Source of the DNA: Mantamonas sphyraenae
Lineage: Eukaryota > CRuMs > Mantamonadidae
Assembly (NCBI GenBank): GCA_026936335.1
Contig: JAPMXV010000043.1
Coordinates: 248,001 to 312,000, forward strand
Direction: 5' to 3'
Length of the DNA: 64,000 bases
The notes under the pieces were generated by a model that saw nothing but the letters and a program-made list of their open reading frames with translations, was not told where the DNA came from and ran no database searches. Below, piece after piece: positions 51,893-62,433 of the stretch. A program made the translations under genes and the position numbers. Within the stretch, counting starts at the first letter, position 1; each line of letters begins with the position of its first letter.

Positions 51893-53817
51893 TCGGGTCG
51901 TCAGCGAACACCACGCAGACGCAACTCGCGCCGAGGCCGTCGCCCACGCCGCCGTGGCCAGCAGCAGGCTGCGGAGGACCTGCAGAAGAAGCGCGAGGAA
52001 GAAGCTCGCAATCTGTTGTTGGTACGTTGACACAATGTGAGGGAGGTGCATACGCCATACGTGGACATGCCACATGGCTCCATGGTCTGTGTTGCAGGCC
52101 ACCAGCCGTCGTGGATCGTCGTGCAAAATGGATTCGCGGTTCGGGCAACGTGTGCCTGGCAAACGCGTAACGTTCGGAATGGAAACGCGGCGCTGCACAG
52201 CCACAGCAGACTCGCACGCTGACACATATGGAACACACGCGCACACATGCATCCCACAGGAGCGACAAAAGCTGGAGGAGAAGCTCTCGCGGGTCAACAA
52301 CAACAAGATCCGCGTGCGCTGGCGTTCGATCATGCGGGAAGCCAAACTGACCGACCTGAAAAAGGAGGTGGAGGTCATGATGCAACACCACGAGCGCGAG
52401 ATGGACCGCAAGGACGCCTTTATCAACATGCTGGACAAGGATCTGGACGAGAGTGCGGAACAGTACGTTTGCCGTGTGTGACGTGTGAGGCTGCGGAAGG
52501 AGAGGGCACAGCTTTGAGCCACCCCCCCCATTTGCAGCACACCACACACACACACACACACACACACGCTGTGACACACAACCATCCCACTCACACTCAC
52601 ACTCACCACCACCCACTATCAACAGGTTCCTGATGGCCATGCGATCACACCTGCGCAATGTGGACAAGTTGATTGAGATCCACACGACGTCGCTGGCACA
52701 GCTGGAGTACGAGTTCAACGTGGAGCTGCAGACGCTGCAGCAGGAGTTTTCAGCGGAGCGACGGGAAATCATGAAGCAGCACAACCGGGAGCACAACGAG
52801 TTGTCGCAGATCATGAACACAATGGAGATGCGGTTCAAGAGCGAGGAGCTGAACGCGTTCCAGGTGTACAGCAACATGCAGGAGGAAATCAAGGGCAAGA
52901 AGCAAGAGGAGAAGGAAATGTTGAAGCGACAGCTGCAGACGACGATTTCGCTGCTCAAGGGTTCGTTCGACCAGGCGCACCGCCACTACACAACGACCAC
53001 GGAGAACCCGCGTGCGCAGTACAAGGAGCTGACGCAGGAGGACACGCGGCTTGTCAAGCTCATCGAGTCGAACAACAAGCGCATCATGAAGCTGACGGCC
53101 AAGGTGAATCACCTGAAGGTGAAGCACAACAACAACGTCAAGGAGTGCAGCGCACGCAACAACGCACTCAAAGAGGAAAAGGACGCCATTGCACAGCACT
53201 TTCGCGAGCTCAAGGGCCGCATGAGCAAGTTCCGAGAGGCACAGGCCAAGCGTCTGAAGGAGCTGACCAAGAATTCAAACAATGCCATGAAGGAGCTGGA
53301 CAAGAAAGTGGAACGGGCCGAGCGCATCCTCAAGCTGGCCGAGATGAACAGGAAGCTGGAGACGGAGCGAGAGAAGGTGCTGCCCTTCTACGAGAGCACT
53401 GTGGAGGATTACCAGGACGATGAGCAGACAGAGGAGGTGCAGACACGCGTGCAATCGTACCAGGCGAGCGCGCTGACCTTTGAGGGCAAACCCGTCGACG
53501 AGTGGCACTACCTGGACAACTTTTACAAACGATTCAACAAGGTGCTGCTGGACAAGCTGGCGTTGGAGCGAGAGCACGCCAAGCTGGAGCAGGAGAACGA
53601 CGACCTCAAAACCCTGCTCAAGCAGTACCTCGAGGGCGTCAGTGTCAGCGAGGCTGTCATGGAGAAGCCCAATCCGCTGCTCATTGTCAACCGACGCACA
53701 AACGCCATCGTGCAACCGGATGCACGTGTCGTCCACGCCCTTAGCAAGGGTGAGGTGCCGTCGTTTGCCTTTAACGTCGTCGAGGCCCAGACCATGAACG
53801 CGTCTCGGTATGCGTGA
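51893..53817 (+). CDS. DRC2: DRC2 (CCDC65), nexin-dynein regulatory complex subunit; 5' exon uncertain
   Basis: Recognised exons 51893-52021, 52260-52462 and 52626-53817 (two GTACGT donors, CAG acceptors, phases kept), about 507 aa against 484 in human. The coiled-coil protein follows human CCDC65: NNNKIRVRWRSIMREAKL, MRSHLRNVDKL, KVLPFYESTVEDYQ, DNFYKRFNKVLLDKLALERE and the C-terminal LKQYLEGVSVSEAVM with NPLLIVN. It forms the base of the axonemal nexin link with DRC1. No in-frame ATG precedes the basic N-terminus in 51893-52021. An ATG followed at once by GTACGC at 51667-51675 could be a start-codon mini-exon in phase, but this is a guess. Confidence 0.87.
52543..52567. repeat. CA microsatellite in a DRC2 intron
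   Basis: About 12 CA units within the last DRC2 intron, near the acceptor at 52625. Similar shorter CA runs occur at about 53828-53842 and 57432-57446, and a GT-rich run in the long METTL16 intron (about 59577-59600). Confidence 0.8.
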
Positions 53818-53899
53818 CACAGCACAAACAGAAACACACACACACACACAACAGTACATCGGATGCATTCATTGTTCAATTCAATTCATCCCACCTCTC

Positions 53900-56800
53900 T
53901 CATGCGCCCAAAAGAGCCCACTCGTTGCGGCAGCGAACGGCGGCTGCGCGAACGCGTCGCTTGCGGTCGCCCACAGCGGCATTGAGGCCGCGGTACACGT
54001 CGTCCTTCCACGGGTGGACGCGGTCGTAGGGCAGATTGGTGAGATGAAAGAGACAGTTGAGTGCAGAAATGCGGATGGTCATGAGGGTGCCCTCGTCGGC
54101 AAGGGCCAGGAGGCGAGGAACAAGGTGCTGCAGTTGGCTCTCAACCATGCTGGGCGTGTCCTTGCACATGCGTTCCAAAGCCTGAAGGGTGGACGCCAGC
54201 AGCGACTGGTTGTCCACATGGAGCGACTGCAGCAACAGGGGCAGCAGCGATTCAAGGGACATCTCCAACACACGGCTGCGTACGACAGCCATGAGCTGCG
54301 AGAGGGCAATAAGGAAGGCGACGGGCACAGTGAGCGCCGATGATTGGTCGTCGCTGGCGCTGCCTCCGTCTCCGTCCTGCTCTGTGTTGCCCTGAAGAAG
54401 TTGCTGCACGAGGAGCGTAAAATACTTCTGCTGGTGGAGAAAGTGCACGTTTGCGTGCCACTGGCTCTGCAACATCCATGAGTCGTTGCCGAGCACGTGG
54501 TGCATGTGGTCGGCCAGTGCAAGACCCACGTCGTCGTCGGCCAACATGCGACACAGCGACTTGACTGCCGGCGGCGCACGTGCATGGTTGCGTACAACCA
54601 AGCCCTTGGTCACCCACAGCTGCGCCAGAGCCATGTTGAGGGTCGTCGGTTCGCCCCCGTCTTCCAACGCCTTTGTGTGCAGGGCAGCCAGGCGACCGGC
54701 CACCTCTCTGTCCTCGCCGTGGTTGATCAGCACACACAGTAGCCTGCCCGCACGTTCACGCACCTCGGGGCTTGTGTGTGTCCCGCATGCAAGAGTGTGC
54801 ACCTGTCGAAACACAGTGTCGATGTCTTGCACCTCTGTATCTTTGCGGCGTGTGGCCATGGCCGCAAGCTCAAAGGCAACCAGTTGTTGCTGGTGCACGT
54901 TGGCCGACTGTGCGTACGTGCACGCCTCTGCGCCAAAGTGCAGTGTGGCCACCATCTCCCCAATGACCACCCCCTGTGTTGCTGCGTCCAACGACACCAG
55001 CATCGACTGCACACACCCGTGCACCCTGTCCCACATGGCACTGGGCCATCCTTCGTCCCCTTCCTCGCTCCCTTCCACATCCATTCCCGACGACGACGAC
55101 GGCTGCGGCTGCGACGCCGCAAGCGCCACAAAGGCCTCGAGCATCGGCGGCAACAGCGACGTCTGTGCACACTCGGCCATCATGTCCACGTCGTGGCGCT
55201 GGGTGGCCAGGATTCGATCCAGCGCCTCCAAGGCAAGGTGAAGGAGCACAGGACGATCCAAGTGCTCCTGGACGAGTTGCAACAGGGCAGGTGTGACCTG
55301 TCGCACCAGCTCTCGGCTGCCTCCAGAACAGACGCTGGCCAGATGCGCCAGCAGGGCCTGTTCCTCATTGTTCTGCGTTGCCTCCACAAAGATCTGTCCG
55401 TCGTACCCGGACGGATTCTTGAGGGCGTCCAACAGCGTCTGTACACACTGGTCGATGACGCAGGCGACATGCTGCACGGCAAACTTGTGCAACGCCTGCA
55501 ACGCTTGCTGTCGTGCGCTGCTCTTGCTGTCCTGCAACAGCACCTGAGTCAGATGGGCCACCACAGGGTCGGCCTGCTCTTCACTCAACACACCCTCGTT
55601 CCACGCCGTACCCACCATCGCCGCGAGTCCGGCAATGGCAAACGATTGGTTCTCCGCACTCTGCGTGCCATCCGCACCAAACAGCGCATCCTGGAAGATG
55701 TCCACCAAACGGGGCGCAAACGGAAGCAGAGGCGACGCGTCGTGCACCCATGCGTCGTCCACATGCAAGCCGAGGTCGTCCTCGTCCAATGTGTCCTGCC
55801 CCTCCTCTTCCTCCTCCTCCTTGTCCTCCTCTTGCTGGCGTAGGAGAAGAGCACGCCTTTTGCCCAGCTGCTCCACCGCGTTCACCAGTGTGGTGCACAG
55901 AAACAGCATGTCCTGGCGGGTGGTAATCTTGTTGGAGCCCAGGTACATGTCGCACAGCGCAGGTGCGAGCTCTTTGAGGAGGATCCCAGCCGCGCTGGAC
56001 GAGGCACCGGCCACCGCCTCAAAGACAGGACCCAATGCGCGCAGACTGCTGTGCAGCGGCGATCCCAACGTCTGCGTGCTGTCGTGGATGACCATGTCCA
56101 TGAGGGTGCGCAGGTGTGCAGAGAGGGGCGACATGGAGAGGACCATGACAAAGACTCGCAAACACTCCAGCGAAGCCTGGATCACGCCGTTGTCGTGGCC
56201 ACTGAGAATCTGTGCACGGAGACACGTCCACAAATCCTCGGTGTAATCGTGCAAAGGATCCGCGCCAAACCGATGCATACAATAGGCGAGGGTGGCCAGG
56301 CAGTCGATTTGGCTGGAGGGGCCGTCGCCGTCGATCTTTTCAATGAGCAGGGGCAGGGTGTACGGTGCCATGTCCGGGGCAGCACACAGGATGTCCTGGA
56401 GTGGGAGGGCCAGGTCGTCAAAGGTGATGCCGTAGGGGTCGTTGGGGGGCGGACGGAAGCTGATGGGGAAGTAGCAGCTGGTGACGTCGTGCAAATCCTC
56501 CGCAAAGTGCTCCCAGCCCGGAATGTAGCGGATGCAACTGAGAGCCAGGGGAAAGGCCAGCACGAGGCAGCGCGGGTCCTTTTCGCCATCCATGGCAGTG
56601 ACAAACTGGAGCACAAAGACGTCCCCCAGCTCCTGCAGTGCGGTACGCCGATGCTCCATGAAATGGGTCAACAGACGGTAGACCAGCAGACGCACAGAGA
56701 CGGGTTGGGATTGCACGTGCACCGAGTCCAACATGCTGCACGGGGTGGGGGAAGCGGGGGGCGGATGGAAACGGAGTGGGGTGGGGTTAGTTTCCGGCGA

Positions 56801-57396
56801 AGAACGCGTGTGGGTGCATGGCATACGTGGCAGAAGGTGTGGGAAGCGTACCGTTGTGTGATCTGCTTGGCGTCATTGTCGGTGAGTTGTGACGCATGGG
56901 AGGCGACGAGTGCGGAAAAGGCTCGGATGCACTCGGGGCTGGACGGGCTGTCCTCGATGCGGCTCAGAAAGAAGGCCACCAGGACGGGCAGGGCGTCCCC
57001 GAGCTGCAAGTCAGGCAAACGCTGCAAGACTTCGGCCAGAAGACGGGTGGCAGCCACGCGCACATTGTCGCTGTCCGAAGTGAGGTAGTCGCCCATGTCG
57101 CCGATCAAGGACTGCAACGAGGTGTCGTCCGTAGCACGGTTAATCTCTGGAGGGAGGTGTGGTGGTTCGACAACGCGGTCAGATGAGAGAGGAGGGAGAG
57201 CACACGCCGGGGAGTGGAAATGTGCACGCGTGCAGGAGCAGTGGGCGGGGGGGGGGAAAGGGTGAGGAATGCGCGAAGGAAGACCAAACGCACTGATCAA
57301 CACTCCGTTGAGCGCCGTGGTTTGCTCCTGCGCACTTGCGCGCGGGTCACAATAGTTGGCGAGCAACTCTGCCACAGGGGCACTGGAGAGGGACAT
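53900..57396 (-). CDS. MMS19: MMS19, cytosolic iron-sulphur assembly targeting factor
   Basis: Exons 57396-57294, 57146-56852 and 56735-53900 (donors GTGCGT and GTACGC, acceptors CTCCAG and GTGCAG, phases 1 and 2), 1,077 aa, close to human (1,030). HEAT-repeat protein recognised by the MMS19 N-domain block AMDGEKDPRCLVLAF, VTSCYFPISFRPPPNDPYGI and LPLLIEKIDGDG, and the C-domain LWVTKGLVVRNHA with ISALNCLFHLTNLP and WALLG at the end. It delivers Fe-S clusters to DNA polymerases, helicases and repair proteins. Acidic inserts (EEDKEEEEEEGQDTLDEDD) interrupt the solenoid near residue 390. Head to head with CDC26. Confidence 0.92.
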
Positions 57397-57466
57397 GAGA
57401 GAGGGATGGACAAGCAGGCGCATGGAGCACCAACACACACACACACATCCCAGAGAAACACACGAC
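57397..57466. promoter_or_regulatory. 70-bp bidirectional promoter, MMS19/CDC26
   Basis: 70 bp separate the MMS19 and CDC26 start codons. The segment is purine-rich at the MMS19 side, then CA-rich. It is also the only intergenic space upstream of the CDC26-METTL15-METTL16 series, so it may drive all three. Confidence 0.45.
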
Positions 57467-57721
57467 ATGTTGCGACGACCAGCCACACGCATCCAACTGT
57501 CGCTGGAAGACGCAGAGGAGTACGAGAGCATCCGACAGGAACGGCTGGCCAAGGCCAAGGCGGAACGCGCGGGAAAGGAAGGATCGTCGAACAGCAGCAG
57601 CAGCAGCAGCAGCAGCGGGAGCAACAGCAGCGGGAGCACGGGCAAGGGCACGGGACGCAAGAGTGCGTTTAAATCGGGTGCATCGCGAGAGACAAAGCAA
57701 AGGATTGGGTTCTCCGGGTGA
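57467..57721 (+). CDS. CDC26: CDC26/APC12, anaphase-promoting complex subunit
   Basis: 84 aa. The N-terminus MLRRPATRIQLSLEDAEEYE closely follows human CDC26 ([20 protein letters not shown]), the part that inserts into the CDC16/APC6 TPR groove and stabilises it. A Ser/Gly/Asn low-complexity linker follows, and the end RETKQRIGFSG matches the family's REQMINDRIGYKP region. Normal size for the family (85 aa in human). The stop TGA (57719-57721) is followed after 15 nt by the ATG of METTL15 in the same frame. Confidence 0.9.
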   Translation: MLRRPATRIQLSLEDAEEYESIRQERLAKAKAERAGKEGSSNSSSSSSSSGSNSSGSTGKGTGRKSAFKSGASRETKQRIGFSG

Positions 57722-57736
57722 GGAGGCAACCCAAAC

Positions 57737-59017
57737 ATGTTTGCAGCGCGGTGGCGAAGCAATGGTGTTGGCGGTGGTGGAAAGGCGGGAAACGCGGTGC
57801 AGCTGCTGCACCGGCCAGTGATGCTGAACGAGGTTGTACAAAACGCGGTGGCGCAGGTGGGCGAAGCAATGAAGCAGAGAGAGAAGGATGGGGAAGAGGT
57901 TCGTGTGGTGGACGTCACCCTGGGCCTGGGAGGACACACGCTTGGCATCTTGCGCGCTCTGGCCACACAGGGTTTGTTGTACGACACGCCACGACCAGTG
58001 CGTGTGTTTGGATTCGACAGGGACGCAGAGGCAGTGGCATTGGCCCAGGCTCGCATGAAGCACCACGGCTTTGGTGAGCGTGTGTTTGCCGCACAGCAGG
58101 CCACGTTTGACGAGGTCCAGGACGCCATGGAGAGCCACACGGCATGCATGGTATTGGCCGACTTTGGTGTGTCCACGATGCAATTGCTGGAAGGACGCCG
58201 TGGCTTCTCGTTGCAGTCTGAGGGCAGGCTGGACATGCGCATGGATCCGAGCAGGCAGAACCGCACCGCGCTGGACGTCATCCGGGAGCAGGAAAGTGCG
58301 GAAACGCTGGAGGCGCTGCTGCGTGGCTTTGGCGAGGAGAAGTATGCCAGGCGGATTGCAGAGGCAATCGTAGATGCACGGTGGGAGCTGGAAACGACGA
58401 GGCAGCTGGCCGAACTGGTGGAGTCTGTGGTGCCAGCAAATCTAAACACACGGAGGCGTCGAGGTGGGTCCAAGGCACGTGTGGTGGTCCATCCTGCGAC
58501 GCGTGTGTTCCAAGCATTGCGCATTACGGTGAACGAGGAGCTGGAGCAGATCGAACGGCTGATGTCCTGGTTGCCCCAGGCAATGGCGCCGGGAGGGATG
58601 GCACAGCTGCTGACGTACCACAGCCTGGAGGACCGGCTGGTGAAGCAGGCTCTGCGCAACCACAAGCGCAAGAATGTGCAAGAAGACGACGATGTTCTGC
58701 GTTTGCTCACCTCTGTGATGCGTGGTGAACACGAACAGCATGCATGGTGGGCAGACGAACAGCAAAACGCAGCCGTGCAGGGAATCTCCATGGCAGCCTG
58801 GCAACGCAACCATGCCCAAGGACGAGGACACAGGATGCCGCGTCGCTGGGTCGGCTGGCTGCAGCTCAATGGCAAACGAGGGACGAAACCCACGGGCCAG
58901 GAGATCCAACACAATCCAGCCTCGAGATCGGCGCGCCTACGAGTGGGCAAGTGGATGCAATTGGAACGTGAGGAAAGGGAAGGGGATGCGCAGCAGGAGG
59001 CAACCGCATCGCCATGA
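57737..59017 (+). CDS. METTL15: METTL15/RsmH-type rRNA cytosine-N4 methyltransferase
   Basis: 426 aa, single exon, ATG at 57737. The N-terminus MFAARWRSNGVGGGGKAG fits a mitochondrial presequence. RsmH motifs: HRPVMLNEVV, SAM-binding VDVTLGLGGHT and FGFDRD, DFGVSTMQLLE, RGFSLQSEGRLDMRMD, HPATRVFQALRITVNEELEQ and TYHSLEDRLVKQAL. Bacterial RsmH makes m4Cm1402 in 16S rRNA; METTL15 does m4C in mitochondrial 12S rRNA. The C-terminus is about 50 residues longer than typical and charged. It starts 15 nt after CDC26 and ends 6 nt before METTL16, all in one frame. Confidence 0.92.
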   Translation: MFAARWRSNGVGGGGKAGNAVQLLHRPVMLNEVVQNAVAQVGEAMKQREKDGEEVRVVDVTLGLGGHTLGILRALATQGLLYDTPRPVRVFGFDRDAEAVALAQARMKHHGFGERVFAAQQATFDEVQDAMESHTACMVLADFGVSTMQLLEGRRGFSLQSEGRLDMRMDPSRQNRTALDVIREQESAETLEALLRGFGEEKYARRIAEAIVDARWELETTRQLAELVESVVPANLNTRRRRGGSKARVVVHPATRVFQALRITVNEELEQIERLMSWLPQAMAPGGMAQLLTYHSLEDRLVKQALRNHKRKNVQEDDDVLRLLTSVMRGEHEQHAWWADEQQNAAVQGISMAAWQRNHAQGRGHRMPRRWVGWLQLNGKRGTKPTGQEIQHNPASRSARLRVGKWMQLEREEREGDAQQEATASP

Positions 59018-59023
59018 ACAAGC

Positions 59024-60978
59024 ATGTCCAAGGCGGAACAGGACGTGGTTGACACACGCATGCATGTGCGCAACCCGTACCGACAACGTGTGAGCGATTT
59101 CACACTGCTTGCCAAAGAGCACGCCGAGCTGGAGCCCTTGTGAGTGTCAGCTTGGTGCCGTGCATGCGTCGGCAGTTACAACTGGCCCCACAGCCACACG
59201 CTGACCCTTGCTCATGCATTTGCTCGTTGCACAGCGTGCGCGACAACGACGGCGAGGCATCCATCGACTGGACAGACCCAGAGGCCATCCGTGCCCTGAC
59301 GCAGGCGCTGTTGAAGAACGATTTTGATCTCCGCGTGCAGCTGCCGCCCAACCATCTCGTCCCGCGCGTCACAAACAGGCTCAACTACCTCTTGTGGCTG
59401 GAGGATCTCCTCAACGGTGCGCCTGTGGACACCCGACTGCCCTTCCGCGAGTCGTTGCCAGCGCTGCAAGGCCTGGAGAAGCGATCGACAGTGCGTGCGT
59501 TTGATCTGTACGTGCTTGTGTGCGCTTTTACCCTCTTTTGGCCGCTGCCCAGCAGCCCACGCTGTGAGAGCAGTTTGTGTGTGTGCGTGTGTGTGTGTGC
59601 ATGAGCTGTGTACCCCTGTTCTTTAGTGTTGCTGGCCTGCCTTTGAGTCCTGTGTCTAGCTGCTTCTGGCGGCAAAGAGTGAGGAAGGTGGCTTTGTCGG
59701 CGTCAAACCCAGGGAAGAGAAGGCATGTGACTGAACAAGCGCTACCCACGGGTGCGTTTGGGACCTGTGCATGCATACGCACGCTTTGCGTGCGTAGCTT
59801 ATTGCCACGTGCACTGGTTGGACGGCGGTCGCTCATTCTTATATTCTTCTCACACTCTGTGTGTTGGGGACTCTTCACCCCCTCCCTTTTATCTCTCTCT
59901 CAGGGGCACAGGAGCATCCGCCATCTATGCACTGCTAGGAGCACGCATGCACGGGTGGCACTTTGTGGCGAGCGAGCTGGATGCAGAGTCTGTGGAGGCT
60001 GCGCGTGAAAACGTGCAGCGCAACGGCCTGCAGGCACTGGTGGACGTCCGTCAGGCCAAGCAGGCACAAGACAGACTGTGTGCAGTGTTGGATCAGGAGC
60101 AAGACGCAGGCCAGTGGGACTTTTGCATGTGCAACCCTCCATTCTTTGAGGACAGTGCGGAGAAGAGGGCGCTTGCGTTTCGCGTGTGCGAGGCCACGGA
60201 AGGGGAGCTGGCGGCCGAGGGCGGCGAGGTGGCGTTTGTAGGCGGCATTGTGGAGGATTCGTTTGTGCTGCGGGAGCGGTTCCGGTGGTACACGTCGATG
60301 GTGGGCCGCAAGAAGAGCCTGAAACCGCTGATAGCCAAGTTGAAAACGCACGCAGACGAGCTGACGTGCATTGTGCAGAGTGTGTTTGTGCAGGGCAAGG
60401 CGCACAGGTGGGCGCTGGCTTGGTCGTTCACAGATGTGGCCGACGCAGAGCGCATGCACGTGGTGTACCCGGAGTACAAGCTGCTGTCCAAGAAAAGGAA
60501 GCGCACACAACGCGATGCACGGCAACACGACACACAGCACGATCAGAAGCGTGCACGGTTGCACATTCCCCTCCCTGAACGTTTTGACGTGGCGCACGGC
60601 GACGCACACGCAGTGCTGGCCATGCTACACGACGTCATGGGTCAGCTCCACGGCTGTGACGCAGCGATGGTGTTTGACAACGCCGGCGCAGGCAAGGAGC
60701 TGCATGTGGAGCACATCTTACATGAGGACAAGTGGAGTGTGAGCGGGCACGTGGCTGTGGAAGGCCAGAGCGACGGAGACGCGCTGCAGTTGAGTTTCGA
60801 GAGCGCCGTCACGCGCTCTCCCTCGTCACGGCGCTTGGCCATCGAGACGGTGTGCACTGAGCCAACGCGTGAAGAGTGGTTCCTTGCGTTGTGTCGAGTG
60901 ATCAGGATGGTGCTCCTTGCGAGTGTGGAGATGCTTTCGCAAGCAGCAACTGTGGAAACAACAACAAATGCGCCCTGA
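59024..60978 (+). CDS. METTL16: METTL16, RNA N6-adenosine methyltransferase
   Basis: Exons 59024-59139, 59235-59507 and 59904-60978 (donors GTGAGT and GTACGT, acceptors TGCACAG and CTCTCAG, both phase 2), 487 aa. MHVRNPYRQRVSDFTLLAKE matches the human N-terminus; SIDWTDPEAIRALTQALLKN, FDLGTGASAIYALLGARMHG across a splice site, and the catalytic WDFCMCNPPFFED follow, then RWALAWSF. The C-terminal region keeps a shortened vertebrate-conserved-region-like fold. METTL16 methylates A43 of U6 snRNA and, in animals, MAT2A hairpins. The second intron (396 nt) is the longest in the window. The upstream stop TGA at 59015-59017 belongs to METTL15 and is in frame. It converges on FNTA with 6 bp between stops. 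Confidence 0.92.
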
Positions 60979-60984
60979 TGACCT

Positions 60985-62249
60985 CTATTCGACCAGATTC
61001 ACACGCACAAACTCCCAGTACTTGGCTCGGATGGGATCCTTGACAATGAGCTCCGAGGCAAGCTCGGCCGCAGCATCCTTGTCTCCCTGGGCCTCGTAGA
61101 TGTCGAGCAGCGCGGCAAGCACATGAACGGCGTCGCCGTTGCTTTCCTTAAACCCCTGCAGCAGCTCAAGCACCTTGGGGAACTCACCCAGGGGTGCCTT
61201 GCTGTCGGGCATGTTGATGCGCATGAGACCCTTCAGGTAGAGGAACGGGGCCTCGTTGTTCAGAGCAGCGGTGAAGTTGACCTTGAGCCAGGCCAGTTCG
61301 TCACCCTGCAACCAATCCACCCATGCACTACCTGTTGTGTCTGCGTAGAGGTGGGCAGTGACATGGAACAGCTGGTTCCATGCGCTGTTGTTGCGCAGAT
61401 CCGACTCGATCATCTTGACCATGTTCTGCCGTTCTTCCTCCCACAGGTCAAACATCTTCACCACAGCCACGCGGTGCTCCCACGCGTGGTAGTTCTTGGA
61501 ATCCTCCGCCAGGATCTCGTCTGTAAAGGCAATCTCCTCCATGGGCTCGCCGATCTTGGTCACCAGCGTCAAGCGGTGATACCTGCGCCGTAACACCATC
61601 CAACCCGTGAGCCCTCTCGCCTTCCCCGACCCCCACTCTGTCCTCCCAGCCATACGCGCAACCTACCACACTTGGTAATTCTTGGGGATCTCCCGTGTCA
61701 CCTCGTTTGTGAACGCAATCTCCTCGCGCAGGTCCTTGTTCAGCGCCTCCAGGCATTTGCGTCGGAACGCCCTGCAGCGTGGAACGCCGTGTCAGCTCGC
61801 CATGTGCACGCAGCAAGGCAGAGGGGATGGTTAGGGACGAACGGTGTACGGAAGGACCCTGCAGAGAAGGTTTGTGGACGCTAAACATGGCCTGTGCACA
61901 CGTACCACGCGGTGAAGTTGGCCGGGTTTGCGTCAATCACAGCGACGACAACTTGAAGCTGCGCTCACTCAGCTCCTCGGCCTGGAGCATGGCCCGAAAG
62001 TAGTCCATCAGTTCCCGGTCTGCATCGGTACGTGCATGACACAGGGAGGGAGGGGGTGGCACATGGGGTGGTGAGTGAATGTGAGTCAAAAGTTGTTTGG
62101 GGCCGTCCATCCTGCTGCCCAAGGCAAAACGTACACGAGTCCTGGTAGTTGATGGCCACCAGCGGGTTCTCCCCATCGTCCTGCGGCACAGGCGTCACAT
62201 CCTTCCATTCCTCCTGCTCAGAAAGCGGCACGTCCTCGACGTCGGACAT
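60985..62249 (-). CDS. FNTA: Protein farnesyl/geranylgeranyltransferase alpha subunit (frame break in exon 2)
   Basis: Exons 62249-62135, 62019-61906, 61771-61667 and 61582-60985 (donors GTACGT, GTACGT, GTAGGT; CAG acceptors), about 310 aa. PPTA prenyltransferase repeats are clear: NPANFTAW, IPKNYQVW, SKNYHAWEHRVAVVKMF, DLRNNSAWNQLFHV and NEAPFLYLKGL. It pairs with a beta subunit to prenylate CAAX proteins such as Ras and Rho. In exon 2 the frame after ERSFKL breaks at about 61949-61952. One extra G (TTGGTCGTC in place of TTGTCGTC, minus sense) restores VVAVIDANPANFTAW and the exact human spacing, so a homopolymer miscall is likely. Confidence 0.9.
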
Positions 62250-62433
62250 GCTGGTGATTTTTTTTGTGATGGATGTGGTGGAGCTGAAAGCACAGGACAA
62301 CTTCTTTGGCCATCTGCGGTTGACAGTGGTTGAGGGGATGCCACGTTTGGATGGGAGGTCCACATGGAGCTGCTATGGTCAAAGCCCGACTCAACCCACA
62401 CAAAACTCTCATTTTCTCGCACCCGGACGCGAG

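Noticed and set aside
52100-52200. Possible additional DRC2 exon between AG at about 52097 and GTAACG at about 52167
   Set aside because: It fits phase but would insert 23 residues (with Cys and many Arg) into a coiled coil whose direct splice already matches human spacing.
57719-59017. TGA as a sense codon (alternative genetic code)
   Set aside because: CDC26, METTL15 and METTL16 each have normal family ends at these TGA codons, and many other genes here end in TGA. The tandem arrangement is better read as three adjacent genes.
56668-59115. 815-codon minus-strand frame spanning METTL15 and part of MMS19
   Set aside because: Most of it is antisense to METTL15 and CDC26. Only the segments 57146-56852 and 57396-57294 of that strand are real, as MMS19 exons.
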